A DNA stretch of 64,000 nt from Paraburkholderia sp. (lineage in GTDB: Bacteria > Pseudomonadota > Gammaproteobacteria > Burkholderiales > Burkholderiaceae): NCBI RefSeq assembly GCF_004298475.1, contig NZ_SCRP01000007.1, forward strand, positions 1-64,000, read 5' to 3'. Under the pieces are notes generated by a model. The model saw only the letters and a program-made list of their open reading frames with translations, did no database searches and was not told the DNA's origin. This document shows, piece by piece, positions 1-9,715 of the stretch. Made by a program: the position numbers and the translations under genes. Each line of letters begins with the position of its first letter. Position 1 is the stretch's first letter.

Positions 1-1
1 C

Positions 2-346
2 GCCAGCGAAGTGGCACGCCGTCTTCGCGGCAAGCATAAGCCTGAGTTCACCCCGCACGTCGACACCGGTGATTTCATCATCGTCATCAACGCCGGCAAG
101 CTGAAGGTCACGGGCAACAAAACCACCGACAAGAAGTACTACCGTCACTCGGGCTACCCGGGCGGCATCTATGAAACGACGTTTGGCAAAATGCAGGAAC
201 GCTTCCCGGGCCGCGCGCTCGAGAAGGCGGTCAAGGGCATGCTGCCGAAGGGTCCGCTCGGCTACGCGATGATCAAGAAGCTGAAGGTCTACGCCGACGC
301 AACGCATCCGCACTCGGCCCAACAGCCGAAGGCGCTCGAGATCTAA
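2..346 (+). CDS. rplM: 50S ribosomal protein L13, 5' end cut by the window edge
   Basis: This is the C-terminal four fifths of ribosomal protein L13, an early-assembling component of the large subunit. The reading frame is open to the left edge, and the conserved stretch [19 protein letters not shown] appears right at the start. The GTG at position 11 is an internal valine codon, not the start; roughly the first 25-30 residues lie outside the window. The gene ends 11 nt before rpsI, the usual L13-S9 operon, so the two are almost certainly co-transcribed. Identification is very secure. Confidence 0.97.
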   Translation, partial: ASEVARRLRGKHKPEFTPHVDTGDFIIVINAGKLKVTGNKTTDKKYYRHSGYPGGIYETTFGKMQERFPGRALEKAVKGMLPKGPLGYAMIKKLKVYADATHPHSAQQPKALEI

Positions 347-357
347 GGGGAGCCCAC

Positions 358-750
358 ATGATCGGTAACTGGAACTACGGTACGGGCCGCCGCAAGAGCG
401 CCGTCGCTCGTGTCTTCATCAAGTCGGGCAAGGGCGAAATCGTCGTCAACGGCAAGCCCATCGCCGACTATTTCTCGCGCGAAACCTCGCTGATGATCGT
501 GCGTCAACCGCTGGAACTCACGAACCACGGCCAGACGTTCGACATCAAGGTCAACGTGACCGGCGGCGGCGAAACCGGCCAGGCCGGCGCAGTTCGCCAC
601 GGCATCACCCGCGCGCTGATCGACTACGATGCGACCCTCAAGCCGGCTCTGTCGACCGCAGGGTTCGTCACGCGTGACGCACGTGAAGTCGAGCGTAAGA
701 AGGTCGGCTTCCACAAGGCACGCCGCCGCAAGCAGTTCTCGAAGCGTTAA
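358..750 (+). CDS. rpsI: 30S ribosomal protein S9
   Basis: S9 is a 130-residue small-subunit protein whose basic C-terminal tail reaches towards the P-site tRNA. The sequence has the family features: the N-terminal [14 protein letters not shown], the central GGG loop, and the invariant basic end [18 protein letters not shown] Shine-Dalgarno sequence (AGGGGAG) sits just upstream of the ATG. The length is normal for the family. The gene follows rplM by 11 nt and is followed by a strong hairpin terminator, which closes the operon. Confidence 0.98.
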   Translation: MIGNWNYGTGRRKSAVARVFIKSGKGEIVVNGKPIADYFSRETSLMIVRQPLELTNHGQTFDIKVNVTGGGETGQAGAVRHGITRALIDYDATLKPALSTAGFVTRDAREVERKKVGFHKARRRKQFSKR

Positions 751-790
751 TCGCTTGGGCGTTGCGCGCCTCACGGAGCGCAACTGCTAC

Positions 791-826
791 AAAAAGCCGC
801 CAGTGCGTCATGCACCGGCGGCTTTT
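791..826 (+). terminator. Rho-independent terminator of rplM-rpsI
   Basis: A GC-rich inverted repeat (AGCCGCCAGTGC ... GCACCGGCGGCT, one mismatch, 4-nt loop) is followed by a run of five T. It lies about 40 nt after the rpsI stop codon and fits an intrinsic terminator on the plus strand. The preceding A run would also let it act in reverse, but no minus-strand gene needs it here. Confidence 0.85.
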
Positions 827-940
827 TCGCTTTCAGGGCCGCCGCGCAGGGCCGCCGTGCGCGTTTTGCGCGTGTTTTGCACGTGTTTTAAGGAGAGGGC
901 CTCTTGACTTTGTGGGCTTAAGCACGATATTGGGAACAGC

Positions 941-953
941 CCTACAATAGCGG
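941..953 (+). promoter_or_regulatory. Candidate -10 region of erpA (CCTACAATAGCGG)
   Basis: TACAAT at 943-948 is close to the sigma-70 -10 consensus and lies 30 nt before the erpA start codon. No good -35 hexamer is visible at 17 nt spacing; a TTGACT at 904-909 is too far away (33 nt). The identical 13-mer occurs in front of ubiA at 52524-52536, which supports a real promoter element. Confidence 0.5.
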
Positions 954-977
954 TTAAAGCCTTTTTGGAGAGTTCGA

Positions 978-1343
978 ATGAGCGCTGTCACCGAAACCCC
1001 CGTGACCGAAATGCCCGGTCCCTTCGTTTTCACCGACGCGGCGGCTGACAAGGTCAAGCAACTGATCGACGAAGAAGGAAACCCGGAGCTGAAGTTGCGC
1101 GTATTCGTGCAGGGCGGCGGCTGCTCGGGCTTCCAGTATGGCTTCACGTTCGACGAAGCGATCAACGACGACGACACCGTCATGAACAAGAACGGCGTCC
1201 AGCTGCTGATCGATTCGATGAGCTATCAATATCTGGTCGGCGCCGAGATCGACTACAAGGACGATCTGAACGGCGCGCAATTCGTCATCAAGAACCCGAA
1301 CGCCAACACCACCTGTGGTTGCGGCTCGTCGTTCTCGGCTTGA
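978..1343 (+). CDS. erpA: Iron-sulfur cluster insertion protein ErpA (A-type carrier)
   Basis: ErpA is an A-type carrier that hands Fe-S clusters to apo-targets; in E. coli it is needed for isoprenoid synthesis enzymes. The 121-residue protein carries the three ligand cysteines of the family: Cys49 in [11 protein letters not shown], and Cys113 and Cys115 in the C-terminal [10 protein letters not shown]. The N-terminus has a short acidic/Thr extension before the conserved [13 protein letters not shown] helix. A GGAG Shine-Dalgarno sequence precedes the ATG. It is monocistronic, between the rpsI terminator and a convergent anmK. Confidence 0.95.
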   Translation: MSAVTETPVTEMPGPFVFTDAAADKVKQLIDEEGNPELKLRVFVQGGGCSGFQYGFTFDEAINDDDTVMNKNGVQLLIDSMSYQYLVGAEIDYKDDLNGAQFVIKNPNANTTCGCGSSFSA

Positions 1344-1375
1344 GCGAATACTGGGCGAAAGCGCCACAGCATGAA

Positions 1376-1398
1376 AAACGGGGCATCAAGCCCCGTTT
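1376..1398. terminator. Bidirectional terminator between erpA and anmK
   Basis: AAACGGGGC and its complement GCCCCGTTT flank a 5-nt loop, giving a perfect 9-bp stem with A/T runs on both sides. It lies between convergent genes, 32 nt after the erpA stop, and can serve both. Confidence 0.8.
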
Positions 1399-1449
1399 CC
1401 ATTTGTGCAGCGCATCGGCGTATCGATGTATCTGCGTGCGCGCGGGCGT

Positions 1450-2604
1450 TCAGCGCGGATAAATCGCACCGAGCACGCGTTCGCCCGCAGCGCCCGTCAC
1501 GGAAGCAAGATTGCCGGGCTCGCGCGCGAGACAGCGCATCGCGAGCCACGCGAACGCGAGCGGCTCCACCTGCTGCGGCGGCACGCCGAGCGCACCGGTC
1601 GTCGCGACCTGCGCGCCGTTTGCGCCGACCGTCTCCAGCGCGCTTTGCAGCGCCGTCATCAGCACCGGATTGCGTGCGCCGCCACCACATACGTACACGT
1701 TGCGGCAGTCCGCCGCGTGACGCTCGATCTCGCGCGCCACGCTCACAGCGGTGAGCGCAACGAGCGTCGCTTGCACGTCGGCGGGAGCGAGCGTCTCGAA
1801 GCCCTTGAGCTTCGCATCGAGCCACGGCGCGTTGAACAGATCGCGCCCCGTGCTTTTCGGCGGCTGCTGCGCGAAGTACGGTTCGTCGAGCAACGCGTCC
1901 AGCAACGGCTGGCGCACGGCGCCGCTTGCGGCGAAGTGGCCGTGATCGTCGTAGGGCTTGCCGAGATGGCGCTCCGCCCACAGGTCGAGCAGCGCGTTTG
2001 CCGGGCCGCAATCGAAGCCGCGCACCGCGCCCGTGACCGGCAAAATCGTGATGTTGCTGATTCCCCCGAGATTGCAGACGACGCGCGTATCTTCGCTCGA
2101 TCCGAACACCGTCGCATGAAAAGCCGGCACGAGCGGCGCGCCCTGGCCGCCGGAGGCGACATCGCGGCGGCGGAAATCGGCGATCACGTCGATATGCGTC
2201 AGTTCGGCGAGCAGCGCCGGATTCTGGATCTGCACCGTGTAGCCTTTTTCGGGGCGGTGCCGCACCGTTTGTCCGTGTGCGCCGATCGCGCGGACGTCGT
2301 CGGCGGCGAGATTGCCCGCGCGCAGCAATTCGTGGCAGCACACGGCGTAGCGCGCCGCGAGCGCGTTGCCGGCCAGCGCCTCACGCTCGATTTCGTTTTC
2401 GCCCGGCTGTTGCAGCGAAAAGAGCGCCTCGCGCAAATTGTGGGCAAAGGCAACGAACGCCTCGGCCAGCACGACGGGCCGTTTGCCCTGCTCGAAGCGC
2501 ACGGCGACGCCGTCCACGCCATCCATGCTCGTGCCCGACATCAGGCCGAAATACACGCCATCTGCAGGGTTTGCGCTCTCTTTTCGCGCATCGCGTAGTC
2601 CCAC
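1450..2604 (-). CDS. anmK: Anhydro-N-acetylmuramic acid kinase
   Basis: AnmK phosphorylates and opens 1,6-anhydro-MurNAc to MurNAc-6-phosphate, part of peptidoglycan recycling in the cytoplasm. The protein shows the family N-terminal signature [13 protein letters not shown], the central [11 protein letters not shown] and NLGGISNIT, then [12 protein letters not shown] and a C-terminal YVCGGGARN. The frame is open up to 2775, but the best start is the GTG at 2604: it has GAGGAG 6 nt upstream and gives 384 residues, close to the usual 370. The upstream extension looks like non-coding sequence. The neighbouring tyrS is divergent. Confidence 0.93.
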   Translation of the reverse strand: MGLRDARKESANPADGVYFGLMSGTSMDGVDGVAVRFEQGKRPVVLAEAFVAFAHNLREALFSLQQPGENEIEREALAGNALAARYAVCCHELLRAGNLAADDVRAIGAHGQTVRHRPEKGYTVQIQNPALLAELTHIDVIADFRRRDVASGGQGAPLVPAFHATVFGSSEDTRVVCNLGGISNITILPVTGAVRGFDCGPANALLDLWAERHLGKPYDDHGHFAASGAVRQPLLDALLDEPYFAQQPPKSTGRDLFNAPWLDAKLKGFETLAPADVQATLVALTAVSVAREIERHAADCRNVYVCGGGARNPVLMTALQSALETVGANGAQVATTGALGVPPQQVEPLAFAWLAMRCLAREPGNLASVTGAAGERVLGAIYPR

Positions 2605-2813
2605 CTCGTGCTCCTCGTTGATTGCGACGTTCGTTTCGTGGCGTCGATTATCGGCGCATCGGCGCTTGCACGTAAGACACGTCCACACAACCCCGGCGAC
2701 AGCCCGGGCCGTAACCCGGACGAAGCTTTTAACGGGGCGCAGGCGCTTAAACATCGGGGACGCCGCTCGAATCACGTAAAATCGCGGTCTAAACCTGACT
2801 TTACGATCGAAGC

Positions 2814-4055
2814 ATGAGCACCGAGTCCCCGAATACCCCCGCCTTTCCGGTCACCGACGAGGTTCGTCACGCGCTCGACGTCACGAAGCGCGGCGTGGAT
2901 GAACTGCTGATCGAAGAAGAATTCCTGCAGAAACTCGCGAAGAGCGCAGCCACCGGCAAGCCTCTGCGCATCAAGCTCGGCCTCGATCCCACCGCGCCCG
3001 ATATCCACATCGGCCACACCGTGGTGCTCAACAAGATGCGTCAGTTGCAGGATCTCGGCCACACCGTGATCTTCCTGATCGGCGACTTCACCTCGCTGAT
3101 CGGCGACCCGTCGGGCCGCAACGCAACGCGTCCGCCGCTCACGCGCGAGCAGATCGAATCGAACGCGAAGACCTACTTCGAACAGGCCGCGCTCGTGCTC
3201 GACCGCGACAAGACCGAGATCCGCTACAACAGCGAATGGTCGATGCCGCTCGGCGCCGACGGCATGATCAAGCTCGCATCGCGCTACACCGTCGCGCGTA
3301 TCCTCGAACGCGAAGATTTCACGAAGCGCTTCCAGAACGGCGTGCCGATCTCGATCCACGAGTTCCTGTACCCGCTGATGCAGGGCTACGACTCGGTTGC
3401 GCTCAATGCCGACCTCGAACTCGGCGGCACCGACCAGAAGTTCAACCTGCTCGTCGGTCGCGAGCTGCAGAAGCAGTACGGCCAGGAGCAGCAGTGCATT
3501 CTCACGATGCCGCTGCTCGAAGGCCTCGACGGCGTCGAGAAGATGTCGAAGTCGAAGAACAACTACATCGGCATCAGCGAGAAGCCCAGCGACATGTTCG
3601 GCAAGCTCATGAGCATCTCCGACGTGCTCATGTGGCGCTACTTCGAGCTGCTGTCGTTCCGTCCGATGAGCGAAATCGAAGGGTTCCGCCGCGAAGCCGG
3701 GGAAGGGCGCAATCCGCGCGACTTCAAGGTGATGCTTGCGCAGGAAATCGTTGCGCGTTTTCACTCGCAGGCGGACGCCGGGCATGCGCTCGAAGACTTC
3801 AATCACCGCGCGAAGGGCGGCGTGCCCGACGACATTCCTTCGGTCACGCTTGCCGGCGCGCCGCTCGCGATCGGCCAGTTGCTCAAGCAGGCGGGCCTCG
3901 TGCCGTCGACGAGCGAAGCGCTGCGCAACATCGAGCAGGGCGGCGTGAAGATCGACGGTGCGACCGTGTCGGACAAGGGCCTGAAGGTCGAGGCGGGCGA
4001 GTTCGTCGTGCAGGTGGGCAAGCGCCGATTCGCGCGCGTGACGCTGACCGCGTGA
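2814..4055 (+). CDS. tyrS: Tyrosyl-tRNA synthetase
   Basis: This class I aminoacyl-tRNA synthetase charges tRNA-Tyr. The ATP-binding signature is HIGH at residues 65-68, and the second signature is KMSKS starting near residue 243. A C-terminal S4-like RNA-binding region ([21 protein letters not shown] segment, residues ~350-410) is present. The 413 residues and the form of the signatures ([16 protein letters not shown]) suit the TyrRZ-type subfamily rather than the E. coli TyrS type. It is transcribed away from anmK, with dtd and a phosphatase downstream on the same strand. Function is secure. Confidence 0.96.
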   Translation: MSTESPNTPAFPVTDEVRHALDVTKRGVDELLIEEEFLQKLAKSAATGKPLRIKLGLDPTAPDIHIGHTVVLNKMRQLQDLGHTVIFLIGDFTSLIGDPSGRNATRPPLTREQIESNAKTYFEQAALVLDRDKTEIRYNSEWSMPLGADGMIKLASRYTVARILEREDFTKRFQNGVPISIHEFLYPLMQGYDSVALNADLELGGTDQKFNLLVGRELQKQYGQEQQCILTMPLLEGLDGVEKMSKSKNNYIGISEKPSDMFGKLMSISDVLMWRYFELLSFRPMSEIEGFRREAGEGRNPRDFKVMLAQEIVARFHSQADAGHALEDFNHRAKGGVPDDIPSVTLAGAPLAIGQLLKQAGLVPSTSEALRNIEQGGVKIDGATVSDKGLKVEAGEFVVQVGKRRFARVTLTA

Positions 4056-4116
4056 TGATGTTGCACTCGCAACGGATGGACCGCACAGGCCGCGCGCACC
4101 GGCGGGAGCGCGCGCG

Positions 4117-4575
4117 ATGATCGCCCTGATCCAGCGCGTGCGCCGCGCTGACGTGCGCGTCGACGAGCGCGTGACAGGCGCGATCGGCCAGGGGCTGCTC
4201 GCGCTTGTCTGCGCCGAGCGCGGCGACACCGAGGCTCAAGCCGACAAGCTGCTCGCGAAGCTGCTCGGCTACCGCGTGTTCAGCGATGCGGCCGGCAAGA
4301 TGAATCTTCCGGTGCAGAACATCGACGGCAACGGCACGGCGGGCGGCCTGCTGCTCGTCTCGCAGTTCACGCTTGCCGCCGACACCAACAGCGGCCTGCG
4401 CCCGAGCTTCACGCCCGCTGCGCCGCCCGAGGAAGGGCGGCGGCTGTTCGAATACTTCGTCGCCGCAGCGCGTGCGAAGCATCCGGTCGTCGAGACGGGC
4501 GAATTCGGCGCCGACATGCAGGTGTCGCTCGTCAACGACGGCCCGGTGACCTTCTGGCTGCAAGTCCGCAACTGA
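4117..4575 (+). CDS. dtd: D-aminoacyl-tRNA deacylase
   Basis: Dtd removes D-amino acids, including D-Tyr, from mischarged tRNAs and so backs up synthetases such as TyrS encoded just upstream (61 nt). The 152-residue protein has the two family motifs: the SQFTLAAD segment near residue 86 and [10 protein letters not shown] near the C-terminus, with the Gly-Pro pair used for chiral proofreading. Length is typical. A GGAG-like sequence precedes the ATG. Gene order tyrS-dtd-phosphatase suggests one transcript. Confidence 0.95.
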   Translation: MIALIQRVRRADVRVDERVTGAIGQGLLALVCAERGDTEAQADKLLAKLLGYRVFSDAAGKMNLPVQNIDGNGTAGGLLLVSQFTLAADTNSGLRPSFTPAAPPEEGRRLFEYFVAAARAKHPVVETGEFGADMQVSLVNDGPVTFWLQVRN

Positions 4576-4624
4576 GTTTTCCCGGTTTTTCCGTACCCTG
4601 GCCCTTCACCGCGCGCGCCGCTCC

Positions 4625-5308
4625 ATGACCACGCAAATCCTCTTCATCCGACACGGCGAAACCGACTGGAACCGCATCAAGCGTATCCAGGGGCACATCG
4701 ACATCCCGCTCGCCAGCAGCGGCATCGAGCAGGCGCAGCAGCTCGCCGTGCGCATCGCCGCCGAGGCGCAAGCCGGAGCGCGGCTCGATGCGGTCTGGTG
4801 CAGCGACCTGATGCGCGCGCAGCAAACCGCGCAGCCGCTCGCACAGGCGCTGCGTCTGCCGGTGCAACTTGCGCCGGGGTTGCGCGAACGGCACTACGGC
4901 GCGTTCCAGGGCCACGACAGCGACGAGATCGCCGCGCGCTTTCCCGACGAATTTGCACACTGGCAAACGCGCGACCCGGGCTTCACGCCGCCCGAGGGCG
5001 AATCGCAGCGCGCGTTCTACCATCGCGTGCTGCACGCGCTCGAACCGCTGATCGCCGCGCACCCGGACGGCCGTATCGCGGTCGTCACGCATGGCGGCGT
5101 GCTCGACTGCGTCTATCGCTTTGCGCAGGGCCTGCCGCTCGACGCGCCGCGCAACTGGCCGCTGCTCAATACGAGCGTGAACGTCGTCGATTTCGAAACC
5201 GATGGCTATGTCACGCAGGCACGCGTCGTGGCCTGGGCCGACGTCGCGCATCTGGGCGGCGTGAGCGCCGACGACGGCTTCAGGTACGCAACCGAACCGC
5301 GCCGCTGA
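4625..5308 (+). CDS. Histidine phosphatase family protein (phosphoglycerate-mutase-like)
   Basis: A 227-residue member of the histidine phosphatase (branch 1) superfamily. The catalytic RHGETDWN motif is at residues 9-16, with the partner histidine in VVTHGG near residue 156 and the acid in a LRERHYGAFQG segment. Whether it is a cofactor-dependent phosphoglycerate mutase or, more likely from its GpmB-like pattern, a broad phosphatase cannot be decided from sequence. It sits 49 nt after dtd. Its 3' end is followed by six perfect copies of a 9-bp repeat. Confidence 0.85.
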   Translation: MTTQILFIRHGETDWNRIKRIQGHIDIPLASSGIEQAQQLAVRIAAEAQAGARLDAVWCSDLMRAQQTAQPLAQALRLPVQLAPGLRERHYGAFQGHDSDEIAARFPDEFAHWQTRDPGFTPPEGESQRAFYHRVLHALEPLIAAHPDGRIAVVTHGGVLDCVYRFAQGLPLDAPRNWPLLNTSVNVVDFETDGYVTQARVVAWADVAHLGGVSADDGFRYATEPRR

Positions 5309-5330
5309 CCCGTACCACCCGAACCGCGCG

Positions 5331-5384
5331 TACCTCACGTACCTCACGTACCTCACGTACCTCACGTACCTCACGTACCTCACG
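5331..5384. repeat. Tandem repeat TACCTCACG x 6
   Basis: Six perfect head-to-tail copies of the 9-mer TACCTCACG begin 22 nt after the stop codon of the histidine phosphatase gene. The flanking CGTACCACCCGAACCGCGCG has related sequence. Perfect copies of a short unit suggest recent slipped-strand expansion. Confidence 0.95.
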
Positions 5385-5676
5385 CATCGCATGCTGCGGG
5401 CATAAGCGTCGTCGTCGCATGCGATGCCGATCTCGTTATCGGCATCAAGCCCTCTCTTCTCTTTCTTGCGTCCCCTTTCTAATCGCCAACCCGAAACCGG
5501 AATTGGCTGATACCATTCTCCGACCTTTGCGCCGCTGCGGCGTTTGGGCGCTGCGACACCGCCTTACCAGCGGTTTCGCGGGCCGGCCGCGCGTTGAAGA
5601 GGACGCGCGCGTGTCGCGCCGCGGCGCGCATAGGGCTACATGAAAGCTGGTTCCAGAAAAAACGCAGGAGATTTCA

Positions 5677-6822
5677 ATGACGTTCAAGTTTCACAAGCTG
5701 CTGCCCGTCAGCGCCGCAGTCGTTGCACTCGCGACGATGTCCGCCTACGCATCCGCCGACCAGATCGTGAAGATCGGCCACGTCGGCCCGCTCACCGGCG
5801 GCTCGGCCCACCTCGGCAAGGACAATGAAAACGGCGCGCGTCTCGCCATCGAAGAGATCAACGCGAAGGGCCTCACCATCGGCGGCCAGAAGATCACGCT
5901 GCAGCTTGACGGCCAGGACGACGGGGCCGACCCGCGCCAGGCGACCCAGGTGGCGCAGAAGCTCGTCGACGACAAGGTTGTCGCCGTGATCGGCCACCTG
6001 AACTCGGGCGCTTCGATTCCGGCTTCGAAGATCTACAGCGATGCAGGCATCGTGCAGATTTCGCCGTCGGCGACCAACCCGGCCTACACGCAGCAAGGTT
6101 TCAAGACGACCTTCCGCGTCGTCGCGACCGACGCGCAGCAAGGCCCGGCACTCGCCAACTACGCAGGCAAGTCGCTGAACGTGAAGACCGTCGCGGTTAT
6201 CGACGACTCGACCGCTTACGGCCAGGGCCTCGCGAACGAGTTCGAGAAGACCGCAAAGGCGCTCGGCATGAAGGTGCTGTCGCATGACGCGACGAACGAC
6301 AAGGCCGTGGACTTCCGCGCGATTCTCACGAAGGTCAAGGGCGAGAACCCCGACGCGATCATGTTCGGCGGCATGGACGCCACCGGCGGCCCGTTCGCCA
6401 AGCAGGCGAAGCAACTGGGCCTGCGCGCGAAGATCCTCGCGGGCGACGGCGTCTGCACGGAAAGCCTCGCGAATCTCGCGGGCGCAGCGGCCGACAACGT
6501 CGTGTGCTCGCAGGCCGGCATGGCGCTCGAACGCATGGACGGCGGCGCGGCGTTTTCGGCGAAGTACGCGAAGCGCTTCGGCCACCCGATCGAATTCGAT
6601 GCACCGTTCACGTATGACACGGTGTACATCATCGTCGATGCGATGAAGCGCGCGAATTCGACCGATGCAGCGAAGATCCTCGCAGCGATGCCGGCCACCG
6701 ACTACAAGGGCGTGATCGGCCAAACGACGTTCGACTCGAAGGGCGACCTCAAGCACGGCGTGATCTCGCTGTACAACTACAAGGCAGGCAAGAAGACGCT
6801 GCTCGACGTGGTGAAGATGTAA
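5677..6822 (+). CDS. Periplasmic branched-chain amino acid-binding protein (Leu/Ile/Val type)
   Basis: This is the substrate-binding component of a hydrophobic amino-acid ABC transporter (LivJ/LivK, type 1 periplasmic binding fold). Residues 1-27 are a Sec signal peptide ending in SAYASA. The mature protein starts with the characteristic IVKIGHVGPLTGGSAHLGKD. The middle has the ligand-contacting YSDAGIVQISPSATNPA segment and later FGGMDATGGP. Total length is 381. AGGAG lies 8 nt before the ATG. No permease or ATPase genes follow, so this is an orphan binding protein whose partners are elsewhere. The exact ligand is inferred only at family level. Confidence 0.92.
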   Translation: MTFKFHKLLPVSAAVVALATMSAYASADQIVKIGHVGPLTGGSAHLGKDNENGARLAIEEINAKGLTIGGQKITLQLDGQDDGADPRQATQVAQKLVDDKVVAVIGHLNSGASIPASKIYSDAGIVQISPSATNPAYTQQGFKTTFRVVATDAQQGPALANYAGKSLNVKTVAVIDDSTAYGQGLANEFEKTAKALGMKVLSHDATNDKAVDFRAILTKVKGENPDAIMFGGMDATGGPFAKQAKQLGLRAKILAGDGVCTESLANLAGAAADNVVCSQAGMALERMDGGAAFSAKYAKRFGHPIEFDAPFTYDTVYIIVDAMKRANSTDAAKILAAMPATDYKGVIGQTTFDSKGDLKHGVISLYNYKAGKKTLLDVVKM

Positions 6823-6858
6823 TTCGCCGCGCGCCGCAAGGCGCGTCAGGCGTGACGA

Positions 6859-6895
6859 AACGGCCAACCCGCGTTCTGCGGGCTGGCCGTTTTAT
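6859..6895. terminator. Terminator between the binding-protein gene and the convergent oxygenase-family gene
   Basis: AACGGCCAACCCGC and GCGGGCTGGCCGTT form a 14-bp stem (one mismatch) with a 5-nt loop, followed by TTTTATTTT. It is placed 36 nt after the binding-protein stop and lies between convergent genes. Confidence 0.85.
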
Positions 6896-6914
6896 TTTGG
6901 GTGATGCCTGCTGG

Positions 6915-6953
6915 CGTGAGTTGTTGACAGCGGTTGTTGACGGCAGTTGTTGA
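6915..6953. repeat. 13-bp tandem repeat abutting a stop codon, three copies
   Basis: Three 13-bp units share the core GTTGTTGA: CGTGAGTTGTTGA, CAGCGGTTGTTGA and CGGCAGTTGTTGA. The array ends 2 nt from the stop codon (TTA at 6956-6958 on the plus strand) of the minus-strand oxygenase-family gene, so on that strand it directly follows the end of the reading frame. Confidence 0.85.
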
Positions 6954-6955
6954 TG

Positions 6956-7900
6956 TTAGTGCGGCGGCTGCGCCGCCCGCCGCCGTGCCCGCTTCGACAC
7001 GCCGTTGACGAGCGCCCAGCGCATCACGGGCGCGAGCGCGCGCATGCCGGGCTGCACGAGGACATGGCGCACGCGCGCGAAGCGGTCGAAGCCGAGCAAT
7101 TGCTGTGCGAACGGCGGCAAGAGGTCGATGCCGGCCTGTCGAATCAGCGCGCCTGCCGGGCGCATCGACGGACGCGGCGCGGGCGCGTTCATGAGCACGC
7201 GCACGACTTCGCGCGTGCGGTCGCTGGCCAGGAGTTCGGGCTGCATCGCGCGCAAATACGCTGCTATCCCGGCGCACGATTCGGGTACGTCGGTCGCGCC
7301 GAGGAGCCGCGCGATGCGCGCCGTCTCCGCGTAATACCGATCCTGCTCCGCGACGGGCAGCGCCGGATTCACGTAGCGCAGATGCGCTGCCAGAAAGCTC
7401 GACACTTCGGCCACATGCACCCATGTCAACAGCACAGGGTCGCTCGCGCTGTACGGACGGCCGTCCGGCGCCGTGCCCTTCACGTTTGCGTGGATCCGCT
7501 TCACGCGCTCGATCAGCGCGAGCGCGTCGGCGCGGTTGCCGTAGGTCGTGCCGGCGATGAAGGTCGCGGTGCGGCGCAGCCGGCCGAGAATGTCGTCGCG
7601 GAACGTCGAGTGATCCCAGACGCCCGCGAGCGCGAGCGGATGGAGCGCCTGCAGCAGCAGCGCGCTGACGCCGCCCGTCATCATCGACGCGAAATCGGCG
7701 TGCACCTTCCAGCACACCGCGTCGGGGCCGAAGAGGCCAGGATCGCCCGGCGGCGACGAGTAATCGAGTTTCGGACCGCCGCCCGTGGTGAGGTGCGTCA
7801 CGCTGTCGGCGAGCGCCATGCGCACGCGTTGCGCGAGCAGGCCGGTCAGGCTGGTCGGCTTGGGGGCGTCGTGGCGGCGGCCGGCGTGTTGTTCGGACAT
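6956..7900 (-). CDS. Oxygenase MpaB family protein (DUF2236)
   Basis: A 314-residue protein of the MpaB/latex-clearing-protein group (DUF2236), soluble heme-type oxygenases or oxygenase-like proteins of mostly unknown substrate. The family pattern is visible: GPDAVCWKVHADFASMMTGG, then LLQALHPLALAGVWDHS with a probable heme-ligand histidine, then RTATFIAGTTYGNRADA, and WVHVAEVSSFL. No signal peptide or membrane segment is seen. The stop codon is followed by three 13-bp repeats. It starts 27 nt downstream of the ruvB stop, so it may be read with the ruv genes. The physiological role is not known. Confidence 0.85.
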   Translation of the reverse strand: MSEQHAGRRHDAPKPTSLTGLLAQRVRMALADSVTHLTTGGGPKLDYSSPPGDPGLFGPDAVCWKVHADFASMMTGGVSALLLQALHPLALAGVWDHSTFRDDILGRLRRTATFIAGTTYGNRADALALIERVKRIHANVKGTAPDGRPYSASDPVLLTWVHVAEVSSFLAAHLRYVNPALPVAEQDRYYAETARIARLLGATDVPESCAGIAAYLRAMQPELLASDRTREVVRVLMNAPAPRPSMRPAGALIRQAGIDLLPPFAQQLLGFDRFARVRHVLVQPGMRALAPVMRWALVNGVSKRARRRAAQPPH

Positions 7901-7927
7901 CGCGAATTCACTTGAGCCCGTCGCGCA

Positions 7928-9016
7928 TCAGGATGCGCTTGGGTCCCAGAGGCCGCCCGAGGCCGCTGCATCCGGCGCGATGAGCCCGAAGTGGCGGTAG
8001 GTGAGCTGCGTGGCGACGCGGCCGCGCGGCGTGCGCTGCAGATAGCCCTGCTGGATCAGGTACGGCTCCAGCACGTCTTCGATCGTGTCGCGTTCTTCGC
8101 CGATCGCCGCAGCCAGGTTGTCGACGCCGACCGGCCCGCCGTCGAACTTGTGCAGGATCGCTTCGAGCAGCTTGCGGTCCATGAGGTCGAAACCGACCGG
8201 ATCGACGTCGAGCATCTTGAGCGCGGCGTCGGCGACCTTCGCCGTGATGGCGCCGTCGGCCTTCACTTCGGCGAAGTCGCGCACACGGCGCAGCAGACGG
8301 TTCGCGATACGCGGCGTGCCGCGCGAACGCCGTGCGATTTCGAGTGCGCCGTCGGGATGGATGTGCGCGCCGAGCAGCGAAGCGGAACGCTGCACGATGC
8401 GGGCGAGTTCGCTGGCGTTGTAGAACTCCAGCCTCGACACGATGCCGAAGCGGTCGCGCAGCGGGTTCGTGAGCATGCCCGCGCGCGTGGTCGCGCCGAC
8501 CAGCGTGAACGGCTGCAGATCGAGCTTCACGCTGCGCGCGGCCGGTCCTTCGCCGATCATGATGTCGATCTGATAGTCCTCGAGCGCCGGATAGAGGATT
8601 TCCTCGACGACCGGCGAGAGCCGGTGAATTTCGTCGATGAAGAGCACATCGTTCGGTTCGAGGTTCGTGAGCAGGGCGGCGAGATCGCCCGCGCGTTCGA
8701 GCACCGGGCCCGACGTCTGCCGCAGATTGACCCCCATTTCACGCGCGATGATGTGCGCGAGCGTGGTCTTGCCGAGCCCTGGCGGGCCGAACAGCAGCAC
8801 GTGGTCGAGCGGCTCGGAGCGGCGCTTTGCGGCCTCGATGAAGATCTCTAGCTGGCCGCGCACCTTTTCCTGGCCGACGTATTCGTCGAGGTGGCGCGGC
8901 CGCAGCGCGCGCTCGAACGCCTCCTCGTTGGGCGAGGCCGGCGTGGCGGCGATTACGCGTTCGGCGCTGGCGCTGGCATTGGCACGGTTGGCGGCGAGTT
9001 TGTCGGTTTCGATCAT
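7928..9016 (-). CDS. ruvB: Holliday junction branch migration helicase RuvB
   Basis: RuvB is the AAA+ motor that, loaded by RuvA, drives branch migration at Holliday junctions. Walker A is GPPGLGKT at residues 77-84, Walker B/DEIH at 128-131, sensor 1 is GATTRAGML, and a C-terminal winged helix ends in [14 protein letters not shown]. The frame is open to 9076, but the ATG at 9016 (protein begins [10 protein letters not shown]) matches the known start of this family in Burkholderia; it gives 362 residues. It is the third gene of ruvC-ruvA-ruvB. The N-terminus has a short Ala/Ser-rich variation. Confidence 0.97.
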   Translation of the reverse strand: MIETDKLAANRANASASAERVIAATPASPNEEAFERALRPRHLDEYVGQEKVRGQLEIFIEAAKRRSEPLDHVLLFGPPGLGKTTLAHIIAREMGVNLRQTSGPVLERAGDLAALLTNLEPNDVLFIDEIHRLSPVVEEILYPALEDYQIDIMIGEGPAARSVKLDLQPFTLVGATTRAGMLTNPLRDRFGIVSRLEFYNASELARIVQRSASLLGAHIHPDGALEIARRSRGTPRIANRLLRRVRDFAEVKADGAITAKVADAALKMLDVDPVGFDLMDRKLLEAILHKFDGGPVGVDNLAAAIGEERDTIEDVLEPYLIQQGYLQRTPRGRVATQLTYRHFGLIAPDAAASGGLWDPSAS

Positions 9017-9092
9017 GCAGCAATTGTACAGCGCAAGGCGTGCGCGGGCGGACCGTGCCTGGCAGCCCCGCTGCACGCTACGTGCGCTGCCG

Positions 9093-9674
9093 TTATGCCT
9101 TCGACAGCACCTTTAGCGCGAGCTTGATCCCCTCGGACACGCCGGTGCCCGCAGGAACGTTCTTGATCGCGGCGAGCGCTTCCTTTTCCGAATAGCCGAG
9201 CGCGAGCAGCGCGTTGAGGATGTCGTTGGCGTGATCGGACGGCGAAGCCGCCGAGGCCATCGCACCGAGATCCGCGCCGAGCTTGCCCTTGAGTTCGAGC
9301 ATCAGACGCTCGGCCGTCTTCTTGCCGATGCCGGGCACGCGCGTGAGGCGCGCCGCGTCCTGCAGCGTCACCGCCTGCGCAAGCTCGTGCACGCTCATGC
9401 CCGAGAGCACTGCGAGCGCCATGCGTGCGCCGATGCCCGTGATCTTGAGCAGCTCGCGAAACGTCGAGCGCTCCTGCGGCGTGCCGAAGCCGTAGAGCAG
9501 ATGGGCGTCCTCGCGCACGATCATCTGCGTGAGCAGCACGATCTTTTCGCCGGTGCCGGGCAGGTTGTAGAACGTGCTCATGGGCACGTCGATTTCGTAG
9601 CCGACACCGTTGCAGTCGACGAGCAGGTGCGGCGGATTCTTTTCCAGCAGGACGCCGGCAATGCGACCGATCAT
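9093..9674 (-). CDS. ruvA: Holliday junction DNA-binding protein RuvA
   Basis: RuvA binds four-way junctions as a tetramer and recruits RuvB. The 193-residue protein begins [20 protein letters not shown] (OB domain I). It contains two helix-hairpin-helix motifs, around [16 protein letters not shown] (near residue 78) and [20 protein letters not shown] (near 113). The C-terminal domain III that contacts RuvB (residues ~145-193) follows a flexible Ala/Ser linker. It lies between ruvC and ruvB on the same strand. Confidence 0.97.
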   Translation of the reverse strand: MIGRIAGVLLEKNPPHLLVDCNGVGYEIDVPMSTFYNLPGTGEKIVLLTQMIVREDAHLLYGFGTPQERSTFRELLKITGIGARMALAVLSGMSVHELAQAVTLQDAARLTRVPGIGKKTAERLMLELKGKLGADLGAMASAASPSDHANDILNALLALGYSEKEALAAIKNVPAGTGVSEGIKLALKVLSKA

Positions 9675-9715
9675 GGCGGATTCAGAGATGGGAGAAAGCG
9701 TGAGTGTAGCGGAGC

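Noticed and set aside
904..909. TTGACT as the -35 box of erpA
   Set aside because: It is 33 nt from the TACAAT -10 element, far beyond the 16-18 nt needed.
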